Both the position numbers and the translations under genes were made by a program. A stretch of DNA of 64,000 nucleotides, from the NCBI RefSeq assembly GCF_000189635.1, contig NW_002476052.1:187784-251783 (forward strand), given 5' to 3'. Under the pieces are notes generated by a model that did not search any database, had not been told where the DNA came from, and saw only the letters and a list, made by a program, of their open reading frames with translations. This document shows positions 11,707 through 23,566 of the stretch, piece by piece. Within the stretch, counting starts at the first letter, position 1. The number at the start of each line of letters is the position of its first letter. Source of the stretch: Tetrahymena thermophila SB210 (Eukaryota; Ciliophora; Oligohymenophorea; Hymenostomatida; Tetrahymenidae).

Positions 11707-13983
11707 ATGTTTTCTGAATAAAAAGTTTCTAGTCAATAAAACTTCATAGTTGGATTACTCTAGGGCATAGACATCTTTGGTGTTGGTATTAATATAAGGT
11801 TTAACTAGTAATGTAAGCATAAGACAGGATTTGGAGGTTTTGTTACATTAGCTCTAACTAGTTTATTGCTAATCCTCTTCATCTAATCTATTCTAACCAT
11901 CATCAATAAATCTAATCCCCAAGTAATATTCCAGTAGAATTTTGTTTCTAATCCGTCCAGATACAACTTGACTAGTGAGAATTTTTCATTTGCAATCACT
12001 CTGCTTGATGCAAACTTTAATCCGATTAATGACAAAAGTATTTTTAGATTTGAGGGCAATTTTCTCTACAAAGAACCATAATTAAATGCTGATGGCAGTG
12101 AAGGACCTTCAGTTTTTAAGAACAAAGTGATCGAATTAGAACTTTGTACTGAATAAAGTTTCTAAGTACAAGGCACAGAAAGTTATTTCTTGAGCTTGTA
12201 GTATCAAAGTATGTATTGCTTTAAAAACATTAGTGATTACTATCTTGTTGGTTAATTCGAAATGAACGAATTTTCTGTGATTTAGATTAATGTTATTCCT
12301 TGTGATTAATCTGATCCTAATAACTAAGTCTAATGCATGGAAGAATCTTAAAAGAATTAGATTCTTTCTTAATCACTCTTATAGGTTTATTACATCACTT
12401 AGGTAGTGCAAGTCAGCAGTTAATAATAACCATTTAAACCTATGGGGATTACTTATTTTTGGGAAAACAATATTAGCTTTTTGCAAAATGTCAATTTAAT
12501 GTTTATGAAAACATATATAGAAGATGATACTGGTTTAATATTTGAAAATAATGTTTAGACAAGCTCGTTACTATTTAGCAGTGAACGTACAACAATGTCA
12601 AGTAAAAAAGATTATTCTATTTACTAAATTAGTCTATACTTGGAAAAAAACAAAGAGTAGACTTATACAAGAAAATACTAGAAGATTTTCGATTGCTTTT
12701 CTTCTATTGGTGGAATCTACAATGTCTTATTTGCGCTAGGTTGCATTATTGCTTAACCTTACTCTCAGATTTAATTGAATAGAAAGCTGTTCAATACAAC
12801 TTTCTAAATAAACAAAAACTAATCAGATTAATAATTAAATAAAAGCTAAAATTCTATTAAATCAATGAGCAAAAAGAACCAAAGTTTTAAAGATGATAAG
12901 GGAATTTAAGAAGCATAAAATACTATAGAAGACAGAATTGATAAATTTTAAATAGAAAAATTAGAAAGGGCAAATTAATTTTTTGAAGACGGGTACATGG
13001 ATAATAATCAAATAAGTGAAAACTATTAAAAGAGAAAATCAATTTTAGATTCGTTTAAGTAGCACTTTACAGTAATAAAGATTCAAACGAGGGAATATTT
13101 TTCATACTATTTTAACTGTTTTAAAAGCGATATGAATGAATTAATAAATTATGGAACAAAATAAATTTTAGCCTATACTGATATTTGCTTCATAGTAAAT
13201 AAGCTTATTGAACTGGAAAAACTGAAGGCAATTTTACTTAACGATGAGCAGATTTAGCTTTTTGACTTTATTCCTAAACCATAAATAAATATTGAACTTA
13301 TAAAAGGTGTCAAGAATATAAATAAACGCAGATTTAAAAGCCTGAACCAATCAATTTAAACATAAAAAACAATATAAAAATAACTAAAAACCTAGGAATC
13401 TATGAAAAACGAAAATCAAAAAAGAAGTTAGCCATTTAACATTTTGTCTGTTTAAAATAAATCAAATTACGAGAAGGCAAAACAGGCACAACATGCATTT
13501 AATAGCATTTACAGAAATAAACAGAAGTAGTCAAAAATTGATATGAAGCTGATTCAGCTGCTTGATTAAGACTTAATTGATTTATTTGATAATAATATTT
13601 TCTAAGAAAGAAATTTGGCAGGTAGCATTTTTATATTTAATTAATCGATGAGTAAAGCGAAGCAAAGAGATCATTCATGCTCTCCTATCATAAACAATTA
13701 AGATAGGTTTTCTAGGCAATTTTCTATTAAAAGTGATAAAAATGGATTCTAAAAAACAAATAATTTTAATTAAGAGTTCAAGAACAAAATATCTTATTAT
13801 GAAGAGAGTATTTATGAAATTTAAACGAGCAAAAATGATGAAATAATAGAAACCGATTCCATTCTACATAATTACAATTCTTAACCTAAAAACTTTATTT
13901 TCTATACCAATGAAAAAAATAAAGTTCATTTTACTAATGATCAAGAAAAACAAACAGAAAATAATCATTAATTGACTGACTGA
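11707..13983 (+). CDS. Two-span membrane protein family, copy 4 (subfamily B)
   Basis: Intronless frame of 758 codons, ATG 11707, stop TGA 13981-13983. It has the family plan: GIDIFGVGI motif; span 1 (GFGGFVTLALTSLLLILF); extracytoplasmic region with the conserved Cys set (ELCT, MYCF, IPCD, QCMEES); span 2 (IGGIYNVLFALGCIIAQP); and a cytoplasmic tail with INYGTKQILAYTDICFIVNK and FDFIPKP. The tail (FNILSVQNKSNYEKAKQAQ, LAGSIFIFNQS) groups it with copy 1, more than 7.7 kb away, rather than with neighbouring copy 3. The last codons and the stop fall inside a GACT tandem repeat, so the C-terminus is partly set by the repeat. Function is unknown. Confidence 0.87.
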
Positions 13984-13995
13984 CTGACTGAATAA
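13975..13995. repeat. GACT tetranucleotide repeat spanning the copy 4 stop
   Basis: Several consecutive TGAC units; the in-frame TGA that ends copy 4 is one of them. Changes in repeat number would change the end of the protein. Confidence 0.7.
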
Positions 13996-15294
13996 CTGAT
14001 TGGCTAAGAGAGGAAATTCATTAAAAATTTTGAGCCATGTTTATAATTTAAGCAATCCTTTATAATTTAGTTTATTTTTTAGTATTTACGTTAATTGATA
14101 AATTTAGAATAATATTTTTATTTTTTATTTTAAATATACTTACTTACTTACTTGTCTTATTTTTATTAAAATATCAAGTTTTGATAAATAATATTAACCT
14201 AATTATTAAATCATAGAGTTCATATTACTTCAATTTTACTTTCAAAAAAATATTTAAAAATGGTATTTCTTGGCGGATGCTCTCACTGCGATTGCGATCA
14301 AAAAATTTCGATCATTTTAAAATTTGATTTTTTTATTTTGTGATCAATAATTGCTCACCTCAAAAAATCATAATATTGTATTCATAATTTATCAGTTATA
14401 TTTTATTTATAGAATTTATGGGTTAAATATAAATAATTTTATCAAAATAATCAATAATTCTAAATATACTTTTAATAAAATATCTCAGAATATAGTGCGA
14501 TAGCTCATATTTTATGGGAAATATAAAAACATCTTAATTCTCTTAGAAATTTAATTAATTTAATTTAATTTTGTTTATTTATTTATTAATATTATTTTTT
14601 AGTATTACAAAGTGCTATCTATATACAAAATAATTTTGAAATTCTTTTAAAAAATAATTAATAATTTATTAAAAAAAACCATTTCTGATGATTAAGCGTA
14701 CATGAGATAGCTCATAAAAACAACTTTTTATTTTTGAGTGCATTAATAAAAATCGTCTCTGCGTATATGCGTACTATGTATTATCATGCACTATCTATAA
14801 GCTAGATTAATTTAGTTAGGATTATTCCATAAAGATATAAATTAATGATAAAAACATATTAAAATAATTGAATAAAACTTATCAGCTAATTTTTTAAATT
14901 AACAAATTAGAACAGTATATTTTATGATTTAATCAAATTTATTTGATAGTACTATTATTAGTTGAACATATTATATGTAATTCTTCGTTTGAAGGAAAAT
15001 ATATATAATAGAAATTACAAAAATATTAGCTCATAATTAAATAAATTAATGAAAATATAAATGCATTTAACTAAATACATATTGAGAATGATTGATAGAT
15101 AGATAGGTATCAATGTTAAATATTAAGACATAAAAGAATATGTTTGAATTCTTAATTAATTATATTAAGTTTAATAACAAGATTAAATTATTTATAAATT
15201 TTACTCATAGATAATAAAGTAACATAAGCGTATATTGATTAATTGATTGATACATACAAAGATAGATAGATAGATAGATTTATAATTAATTAGG
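13984..15294. other. Intergenic, AT-rich
   Basis: No gene seen on either strand. It contains a small patch of higher GC near 14,270-14,320 with CGATC repeats, simple TTAC repeats near 14,140 and short GATA runs near 15,095 and 15,265. Confidence 0.6.
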
Positions 15295-16287
15295 ATGGAC
15301 CTTTAAGAAAAATCATATAGTCCATAGGAGATTGAAAGCCTTATTTCGTTGATAGATACATGCATTTTAGAAGCTAATCAGACTATAAACTCTCTCCATA
15401 AAGAGGTATTAAGAGATTATATCTAAGTTTAATAAATTATGCTTTCCATTTCTAGTTTTGTTTCAAAATTTCAAATTTGAATTTTTTTTTGAGATTCTAA
15501 CGATGTTATAAATAAAAATAAAAAGCTCTCAGAGGTCAAGGATGAAAATTTATAAATTAAGAATAAATTAAATTAATACGAAGATAACCAAGAAGTATTC
15601 CATTTTATTTACTTTAGTATTACAATTTTAGATGAACTTTTCTTTATTTTTTAAAAGGAAATGCAGCTGATGTTGTTGGAGAAAGATGAGGAAATAAAAA
15701 AGTTGCAAGGCTTGCTTGAAATGAAAAACTAATAAAACTAGTTAAAAGTGAATAATGGCAATATAAATTCTAATAGGAATGATGACCTATCTCACTTTTT
15801 AAAAATAATTGACAGCTTAAATACAGAAAATAAGTAGTTGCGCTAGTAAATAGAATTGCTACAGTATGAAAATCAGAAGGCAATACAATTGGCATGTAGT
15901 GCAAAAAACAACAAGCTTTTTAGAGAAATAAATAGCAAGCTAGATTTGCAATCTCCAAACAACTCCAACATAGAAAACAATGTTGCAGCAATGAACATAA
16001 ATGACACTTTTACTAATAAATTGAAAGGTAATCTGCAAAACATAAATAGTAACAACTCAAATAGCAATAATAATTTGAATATAAATAATTTGAGTTACAT
16101 ACACCACAATAATAACAGCTTTAACAATTCCACTAACGAAATTCTAAAGAAATTCAATTTAAGTGATAGCACTAATTTAGCAAATCCATCTGCAACTATA
16201 ATGAATAATTAATAACTAACCAACAACAACTCTACCAATTTAGCTTCAACAAAGAAAAATTATAAATATTTAAAGCCCAAAAAATGA
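15295..16287 (+). CDS. Coiled-coil, Asn-rich protein (3 exons)
   Basis: Model: exons 15295-15454, 15494-15594 and 15658-16287, ending at TGA 16285-16287. The first intron is supported by an in-frame TGA that must be removed. The second (15595-15657) is T-rich with GT-AG ends, but its length is a multiple of three and it has no TGA, so it could also be read. The protein is about 296 residues. An N-terminal helical part (MDLQEKSYSPQEIESLISL) is followed by coiled-coil sequence rich in Lys, Glu and Leu (KNKKLSEVKDENLQ; LLEKDEEIKKLQGLLEMK; LNTENKQLRQQIELLQYEN). The C-terminal half is dominated by Asn and Ser. I recognise no family. The coiled coil suggests a structural or scaffold role; that is inference only. 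Confidence 0.7.
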
Positions 16288-17965
16288 AATTAAGCTCTTA
16301 AGCAAATAAAGCAAATCAATAAACATTCTCACCCATCATATTTAAATCAAATCATTTATTTTTCAGTGCACTTAAATATATTCAATAATAGATATAAATA
16401 AAATTTATTAGAAAAAAAAAAAGCATTGTTTTATTTAAAATGTTCTTAAAATAAACGACAGAGAATGCTTCGTACTCTTCTAATCATCTATGAATCTACC
16501 GATAATTTTTATATCACAATAACAAAAATAAATAAATAGATAAATAAATAATTAAACATTCATAAAATAAATCTATTCTAAACTAAAATAAAATAAAATA
16601 AATATAAAGTATTATTAAAACTGTAAATAGTAATTAAAATAAATAACCTTTCTCATTATTAAACTGTAATTATATTTTATAAACTGTTTATTTCAATCTA
16701 AAAATATATTACATTTGTTTCAATTAAAAAAAATATCAAAATTTTTACAATCACTATATTCTATCTATTATTTCAATATATTCTTGTTGATATATATTTT
16801 TAATTTTTATGTTTAAATTCCTTCCATCTATTTATCTATCTATCTATCTATGCTGATTTGCAGTTTTATAATTATTTAAATAAACATTTTAAAATTATTT
16901 TTAGTCTTAGCTTATTTGTTGAAAAAGAGATATTGATTGATTTGTCAAATTGAAATTAATATTTATTTTTTAAGTTTATTATGTAATTTATACAAATTTT
17001 TTTGATTTTTTTATCGAATTCAATTTATTTTAATAAATATTTAACTAAAATTTTATTTGAAATAGAATGGACAAGTATTAATAAGTTATTTAAAGATAGT
17101 AATTCAATTTAAATGAAAAATGTATTATTTTGTTTAAATTTATTTTATTTAAAACAGTTTTCATTCATTAAATTAATAAAATTACTCAAATTTAAGTAAA
17201 TAATTTAACTTTTTTTATGATAAGATATTATTGTGAGAATTAACACGCATGCTTTAAACATTCTCACTTAATTTTTTAATTAGAATTTTTTTTGTTTGAA
17301 ACTCTGTTTAAAAACAAAATTTGATATTTTTAAAACAAAAAGAAAATTTATTTAATGATTTTATTTTTTTAAATTAATCAATGATAAAATAATTTTACAT
17401 TTAAATTATATCAAATTTGATTGAAAAAGCACTTTTTATTTCAAAAAGGATGATGAATAAATGAATGTATGATTTTCTATTGAAATTTGAAGATTCTGCT
17501 GAGATATTTATTATTGATTGATTGCTTGATTGTTTGATAGAAAGAAAATTTGATTATATAAAATAATAATGCATATTATTTATGAATGAGGGGTTAGAAA
17601 CTTCTTCAATAGAAAAGGGAATAATAGCTATCTAAAAGTGGATGTGAAAAGCGGGAGGAGGAAAGAGGAAATTAAATTAATTTTAAAGAATGATTTTATG
17701 CTTGTAATTTTATGTAAGGATTAACGTTAAATGCAACAGACAAATATTAATTCATACTCACAAACCATAATTAGAAATGCGATAAATTAATTGAAGATTT
17801 TAGCTAAAATATCAACATGAGATATCAGAAAACTAATTTTCTGGGCCTAAAAAAGTGCCTTCAGCTAAACTAATGCACTACTATCGCAGTTAATTCAAAT
17901 GCTTTTATTTTATTATGCTTTTTCAAAAGTTTTTAAGAGTATTTTGTCTTTGTTAAGAGTAGAAA
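16288..17965. other. Intergenic, AT-rich
   Basis: No gene seen. Simple ATCT and GATT runs occur near 16,830 and 17,515. A hairpin at 17233-17267 is listed separately. Confidence 0.6.
17233..17267. other. Perfect 8-bp inverted repeat
   Basis: GTGAGAAT at 17233-17240 and its exact reverse complement ATTCTCAC at 17260-17267 enclose a 19-base loop containing GCATGC. It stands out in low-complexity DNA, but no downstream coding context gives it a role. Confidence 0.3.
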
Positions 17966-18181
17966 ATGACTTGGTCATTTAAGAAATCAGGCTAAGCCTT
18001 GTAAGCAACTGTTGTAGGATATCCAGAGAAGGGAGCAAAAATTTTAGGTTAATTATATATGAAGTAGGCGAAAATACCAAATACACCTACAAAGTAATAG
18101 TTTCTGAACCAAGTTCTAGTTACGAATAACTTCTTGTTGAGTTAAACGCTAACGTTTCTAGGGAACTTTTAAGCCATTTGA
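17966..18181 (+). CDS. Small 71-residue protein, function unknown
   Basis: ATG 17966 to TGA 18179-18181, single exon, with five Gln encoded by TAA or TAG. It starts MTWSFKKSGQALQATVVGYP and continues with basic then mildly hydrophobic sequence (LYMKQAKIPNTPTKQQ, NNFLLSQTLTFLGNFQAI). Codon choice (GGC, GCC, AAG, GTT) is less AT-biased than the surrounding DNA, which supports real coding. A basic N-terminus and a hydrophobic end would fit a small mitochondrial membrane subunit, but I see no family motif and do not assign one. It stands alone, with a minus-strand tRNA gene about 375 bases downstream. Confidence 0.55.
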
Positions 18182-18555
18182 ATGTATTTAGTATCGTCCA
18201 ACATTTTCCTATTTATCTATTTATTTCTTTAATTATGTATCTTTATTCACAATCTATTATTTTTTAATCTTATTTTATTTATTTATTTTTTTATTAAACA
18301 AAAATCAAATAAATCTTCTTTTGCCAAAAAATTTCTAAACACACTCTCTCATTCACTTGCTTAATTGTTTTTATAATTGCAATCTTGCTTTGTTATTCTC
18401 TTCATTTATTTATTAGCAAAAGCTATTCTATTATCAAATTCATTCAAAAACCATTTTGCACAATAATTAAACAAATATAAATAATTCACTCATTCATTCT
18501 TTCATTTTTACTTGATTCTTTCATTTCGATTTATAACAAATTATTTAAAAAATTT

Positions 18556-18627
18556 TAGCAGAGAGAGGTTTCGATCCTCCGACCTTTGAGTTATGAGCCC
18601 AACGCGATTCCACTTCGCCACCCTGCT
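18556..18627 (-). tRNA. Initiator tRNA-Met (CAU)
   Basis: On the minus strand the sequence begins AGCAGGGTGGCGAAGTGG and ends in CTCTCTGCT plus discriminator A. A complete cloverleaf forms: a 7-bp acceptor stem (one G-T pair), anticodon loop CTCATAA with anticodon CAT, and a T arm whose loop reads ATCGAAA. The A1-T72 pair and the A-starting T loop are hallmarks of eukaryotic initiator tRNA rather than elongator tRNA-Met. A run of T follows on the minus strand, as expected for a Pol III terminator. No intron. It supplies Met-tRNAi for translation initiation. Confidence 0.93.
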
Positions 18628-19353
18628 ATTACAAAACAAAGACCATCTTTGAAAAAGCTAAAGATTTAAATTAATTCAAAAATAGCCTAAATTTTCAATA
18701 AATCTATGAAAAATAAAATTATTTATATTATTAAAATACATTTAAAATGAAATTTATTTTTATCAAATTAACCTTTAAATCTAATTTAAAAAATTAATAA
18801 TTTCAATAAATCCAAGAATTTTTTATGTATTTCTCAAAATTAAATACTTAAAAAAGTATTAAATAAATAAAATTAATTTTTAATTTAGTGATCCTCCATA
18901 AAAGAATTCAAAAATTAAAATTTATAATATTTGGTCCTAAATAAACCTAGAGGGTAGAATTTTTTTTACTAATTTAAACAAGATTTTCATTTAAATTAGT
19001 TAAATTAGAATGAGTTATAAAAATATAATATAAAATTTAAAAATTCTTTATATTTAACTAATTAAACCAATTACTAATAATTTATTTAATATATTAATTG
19101 TAATAGTATTTAAAATATGTGAAATAGAATAGTTTTATTAAATATAAATAAACAAATATAGCAATAAAGACTTATGTTAGATATTAATAATAATAAAATT
19201 AAGAGTTTTTAAGCAAATAAAATAAAGTAGAATGGATAGATAGATATAAAGATAAATAGGTATTTTTTGTTATGTTTAAATAAGAAGTTAAAATAAATTA
19301 AAAAAAATGTATTATTTCGTTATTATTTGGTTATGTTAGGGAATTAATTTCTT
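18628..19353. other. Intergenic, AT-rich
   Basis: Upstream side of the tRNA and downstream side of the minus-strand LRR-like gene. Nothing recognisable beyond T/A runs and a short GATA run near 19,235. Confidence 0.6.
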
Positions 19354-21513
19354 TCATATTAGGAATTAAGTTGCTAAATCAGAAATAATGTCTTTTCTTA
19401 AGATTTATTACCAATTTTATTGGAGAGATTTAATTTATGGAATTAGTTTTTTGGAATACTTGCTTTTGACGTTTAGGAGATTTTAGAGATACAGAAGCTG
19501 GTAGTCTTCGTATGTTTGGTTAGAGTAGTTTTCTAGGTTGATATTTTTAAGATATAAGTTGGAAGAAATTGAGGTTACTAATAACTTTTGATACTCTTCT
19601 TTGAAATTGCTTTACTAGAAGTGTCGATTCTGTACTTGCAGTACTTTAAGTAGCTGGAGTTTAGGGAGAATATTTGCTAATTCATTTAATACAAATTTTA
19701 TATCCAAGATATTAAACTATGTAAAAGCTATGCAGATTTCTTCCAATTACTCAAAACATGACAAATTCGCAATGAATTGTTAAACTTCCTAGCTAGACTA
19801 ATTGGCAATGTTAGACATCTAAAGATAAATTTTCTGCAATTGAGTGTTGTTTCGAAAGCAGCTTATCAAGTAATTTAATATGTCTGTTTATTTTTTTATT
19901 TCATTCACTGAATAAAGCATTAATTCTTATGTGATAGGATATATTATAAGACTTTTTTTGCTAATTTGGATCAAACCGACGTTAATGTACATGTTAATAT
20001 CTAATTTGATGCATTTTTAATTAAAATATTATAACAAATCGCTATAATCACTATCAATTTATTGCACTTTCATGTTAAAAGTTAGCTCTTTGAGATTTTT
20101 TATCTTACTGATTTGTCTAAGGAGATAAACATTATCTCTCTTTTCAATTTACTTTGAGTGACATCTAAAAACTAAAGTTTCAAGTGATTACATTTTGCTC
20201 AAAAAGTGGCCTATTGTCTGAATGCAAATATTTTTTTAAGTAAAACTGATTTCTAAATGTAGAGTTTTGAGTGTTTTTGACAGATTGATTTATCGATGTA
20301 AAAAGTTAAACAACGAATTAACTAAATCAGACTTGTTAAAATTTAATTTCAAATGCAATTTTTACAATTGAGTAAATTAAAACAAAGAATTATTTTATTT
20401 GCAAAGATTATTTTTATCATGCATTTTGTCATTGATTATAAAAGTATTTTTATTATTTGCTTTATGTGATTATATTATGCTTGAACAATTGTCGTCTTTG
20501 TTGCTTTCTAAGTTATTATTTTGAGATAAATCAGGCAAGGAGTTATGATTTTCATTTATTTATTTAAGTTAAATTTTATTTAGCTAGATTTCTTCAAAAC
20601 AGAAATTGTAACTAGATGAGCAGTTTAACTTAAGTGTTTCAATATTAGCATCAAGTTGAATGATATTTGCTATATTGTATGCTATTCTGTGATAAGATAA
20701 GTCTATCTGAATACTTTTTAAATGTTTTTTGTGAGACAAACAGTAATTCAACAATTTAATTTGTTCTTCTCCCTTTAGTCTCCCACTTATATTTAAGACT
20801 AATTTATTCAAATTTGGCATTTCAATAATCTAATTCATTACAATATCAACAAGAGAAGAACATTTCTCATTAATATGTGGTGGGATTTGTAAAATCTATT
20901 CAGGATTAATAGTTGAATGTTATCCTTCTTATCCAAACGAAATTTTATAAGTAGTTAAGTGAGACAAATTCTATGATTCAGTGATTATGTTTGACTCAAT
21001 ATCAGCTTAATCTGGAATTGTTAGCTGTAGTTGCTGCAAATTATGCAAATTCCTCAAAAATTAACTAAACTCAGTGGTTGAAAAAAAGCTATTTTGAAAT
21101 TTCAAAATCTTGATGCCTTATAGATGAGTCAAGCCTGATTCCATAATTAACTTGGCTAAACTAGATTGAACTTGATTAAAAAGTGCAGAAAAGCTAATTT
21201 TTTTCAACGAAGTGAGTGATTTTAACAAAAACCTAATGTTTAATTCATCTGCGTTGCTTAACTTGGTGAGATTAAACTGAAATTTGAGAGAATTTATAGA
21301 CTAGCTATGCTATGATTACAAAAACTACTTTTATTCTGGCGGAATCTCCTTTATAGATTGCGTATAATAAAAAATCTAGACCCTAAAAGAAGGCTCCGAT
21401 AACTGCTGCTGCATGTATTTCTACTGCCAATCTTTGAAGGCCTAACCTGAACTATAAATATGCATAACTTTGCTATCCATTTTATTATATTTTTCTAAAA
21501 AACTAATTTCCAT
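19354..21513 (-). CDS. Leucine-rich-repeat-like protein, ciliate type
   Basis: Minus-strand single exon of 719 codons, ATG at 21513-21511, TGA at 19356-19354. After a Gln-rich N-terminus the protein has irregular leucine-rich units, for example LTSLKKISFSAL, MPNLNKLVLNISGRL, KHLKSIQIDLSYH, ANIETLKLNCS, LKTLHLEISFT, MQSLETLVFRCHS, IKNLKELTFNMKV and NNTQLQKIYLQMSNI. These give a solenoid of about 25-30-residue repeats through most of its length. No signal peptide or catalytic domain was seen. The same repeat style ends the large minus-strand protein at 43468, and such proteins are common in Tetrahymena. It is probably a protein-interaction scaffold; partner unknown. A downstream Met at residue 12 is an alternative start. 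Confidence 0.75.
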
Positions 21514-23566
21514 TTACACTTATTAAATTATAAAGATAGAAGTTAAAATGAATTCTTAATTTATTTATTATTCCTATTAATATTCAAACAAGCAAACAAG
21601 CAAACAAACAAACAAACAAACAAACAAACTTTATAAACTTAGATGGATTATATTAAATACTCATCTTTAACCTATTATCTAACAATAAACCAAAAAAAAA
21701 ACAGGATTTCAAAATAAAAATACAAAAAAATATTTAAAGCTATCCTTTAAAATATTTCCAAATCTAACACTTAAAATCAAATAATCTATTTATTTGTTAT
21801 TGAAAATTAGTTGATAGAAGAAATTTTATTTATTTCTAATAAATTAATTTTTTTGTAGCTGATTAATATATTAAATTTTTTTAATTAAATACCAAAAGCA
21901 TATCCATTTAATCAAAACAAAAAAAATAATATAAAAATCAAGAACTTGTCATTCTGAAAACAATTGAGAAACATCTGAACTTAGATAAATTTTTAGATTT
22001 ATTTTAAAATAAAATTTATTTCTTTTTTTTTAATTAAAAGATTAAGGGTAAAAAATGAAAGTTTACATTTTTGAATATTAATTCATCTTTATATTAGCAG
22101 TATATATTTTAAAATAATCTCTCTCTCTCACTCATAAAATTCAGAGTTATTGCAATTCTAATTAATGTGATATGAGAAAGATATATATAATATGAAATAA
22201 TTATTAAAATTTGACAAAGTAGAGTAATATATATAAATTATAATAGCTACTAATAAGGAATAAGCACAAATATTTTTCAATATTTAATCTTAATTAGAAA
22301 AATACTATTAATTTATTAAAATAGAAAGTTAATTTTAGAAAATAATATTTAAATCATATTCTGATTCAAGTTATATTTACAAATAAATTTAAAACTAATT
22401 ATGTATCATTTTTTTAAGGTTGAAGACTTATTATGTTTTAAATTAAGTTGAAAAGATAGAGTTTTATAAAAATAATAATAGAAACTCTACATATTTGATA
22501 ATAAATTAAACTATGAAGTAAATATCTTGATAATTATATATATCTTCTTAATTAAAATATGAATTCTATCTATATAATAAAAATTTAAAGTAGCTTAATT
22601 AATGAATTCATATTTTTATTGATGGAATTTGTAGTTAATTAATCGCTTTGCTTATAAAATTAAGTTTAAGTAAGATAGACAGTAATTAATTGTATATTTG
22701 ATAAAATAAAAATAAATTACTTGCTAATATTCAAGTGTTTACAAATCATCTATAGAACAATTTATTTCTAAAATCTATTCTTTCTTTAATTCCAGAGTCA
22801 TCAATCAAAAATATTTAGACTTTCTCAAAAAAAAACAATTAAAACTAAACAAATATTTGATAATGTCATTTTTTAAAATTGATATGACATACAATTAACT
22901 GGGAAAGTAATTTAATTAGTAAAATTGTAACAATTTAAATAATTATTTTTTTAGACCTTAAAATAATATTATTTATTTATTTAATTCAATTTTTTCCAAA
23001 ATTTGTAATGATTTTTGATAATTTAATTCTTCTTAATTTTCTTTAATTATGTAATGACGATTTATTTATAAAATAACATTTACTCGTTTTAAAAAAAATA
23101 TAGTTATTTAAATGAATGGTTATCAATAAAGATGTTGAATTGAATAAGATTTTATTTAAAATTTATAAAATTTGTTCGTTTGTTTGTTGGTTTTTTTTGT
23201 TGAAGAAAATTTGTTCAAATAAATAGATTAATTAGTTAAGGAATTTTATTTTGAATAAAGAAATAGTTATAGATGAGAATACTAAATTATAAAAGTAGAA
23301 TTGAGTATACATGAATACATACAGCCAAGTATTTATTGTTAAATTAATCCTTAATATTAGGAAAGATGTTTTCGAACAGCATTCCTAATTCCAGGATATT
23401 TGGAAAAGTTATTAATTATAAATTGTATTGATTTAAAATAAGTATTTATTGGTAAATAGTTATAGTTATTTTTAATATATTTTATTTTATTGATTGATTG
23501 CTTACTTTTTCACTAAACTAATCAAGAGATTTGTTCTTGATTTAATTTCGTTTTATTTTGGGCTAA
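21514..23566. other. Intergenic, very AT-rich
   Basis: About 2 kb without a gene on either strand. It contains a CAAA microsatellite (21586-21629), a TCTC run near 22,117 and long A/T stretches. Confidence 0.65.
21586..21629. repeat. CAAA/CAAG tetranucleotide microsatellite
   Basis: About eleven consecutive CAAA or CAAG units in AT-rich spacer. Confidence 0.85.

Noticed and set aside
14690-14800. CTGATGATT motif considered as the C box of a snoRNA
   Set aside because: No convincing D box and terminal stem at a suitable distance; such short motifs are expected by chance.
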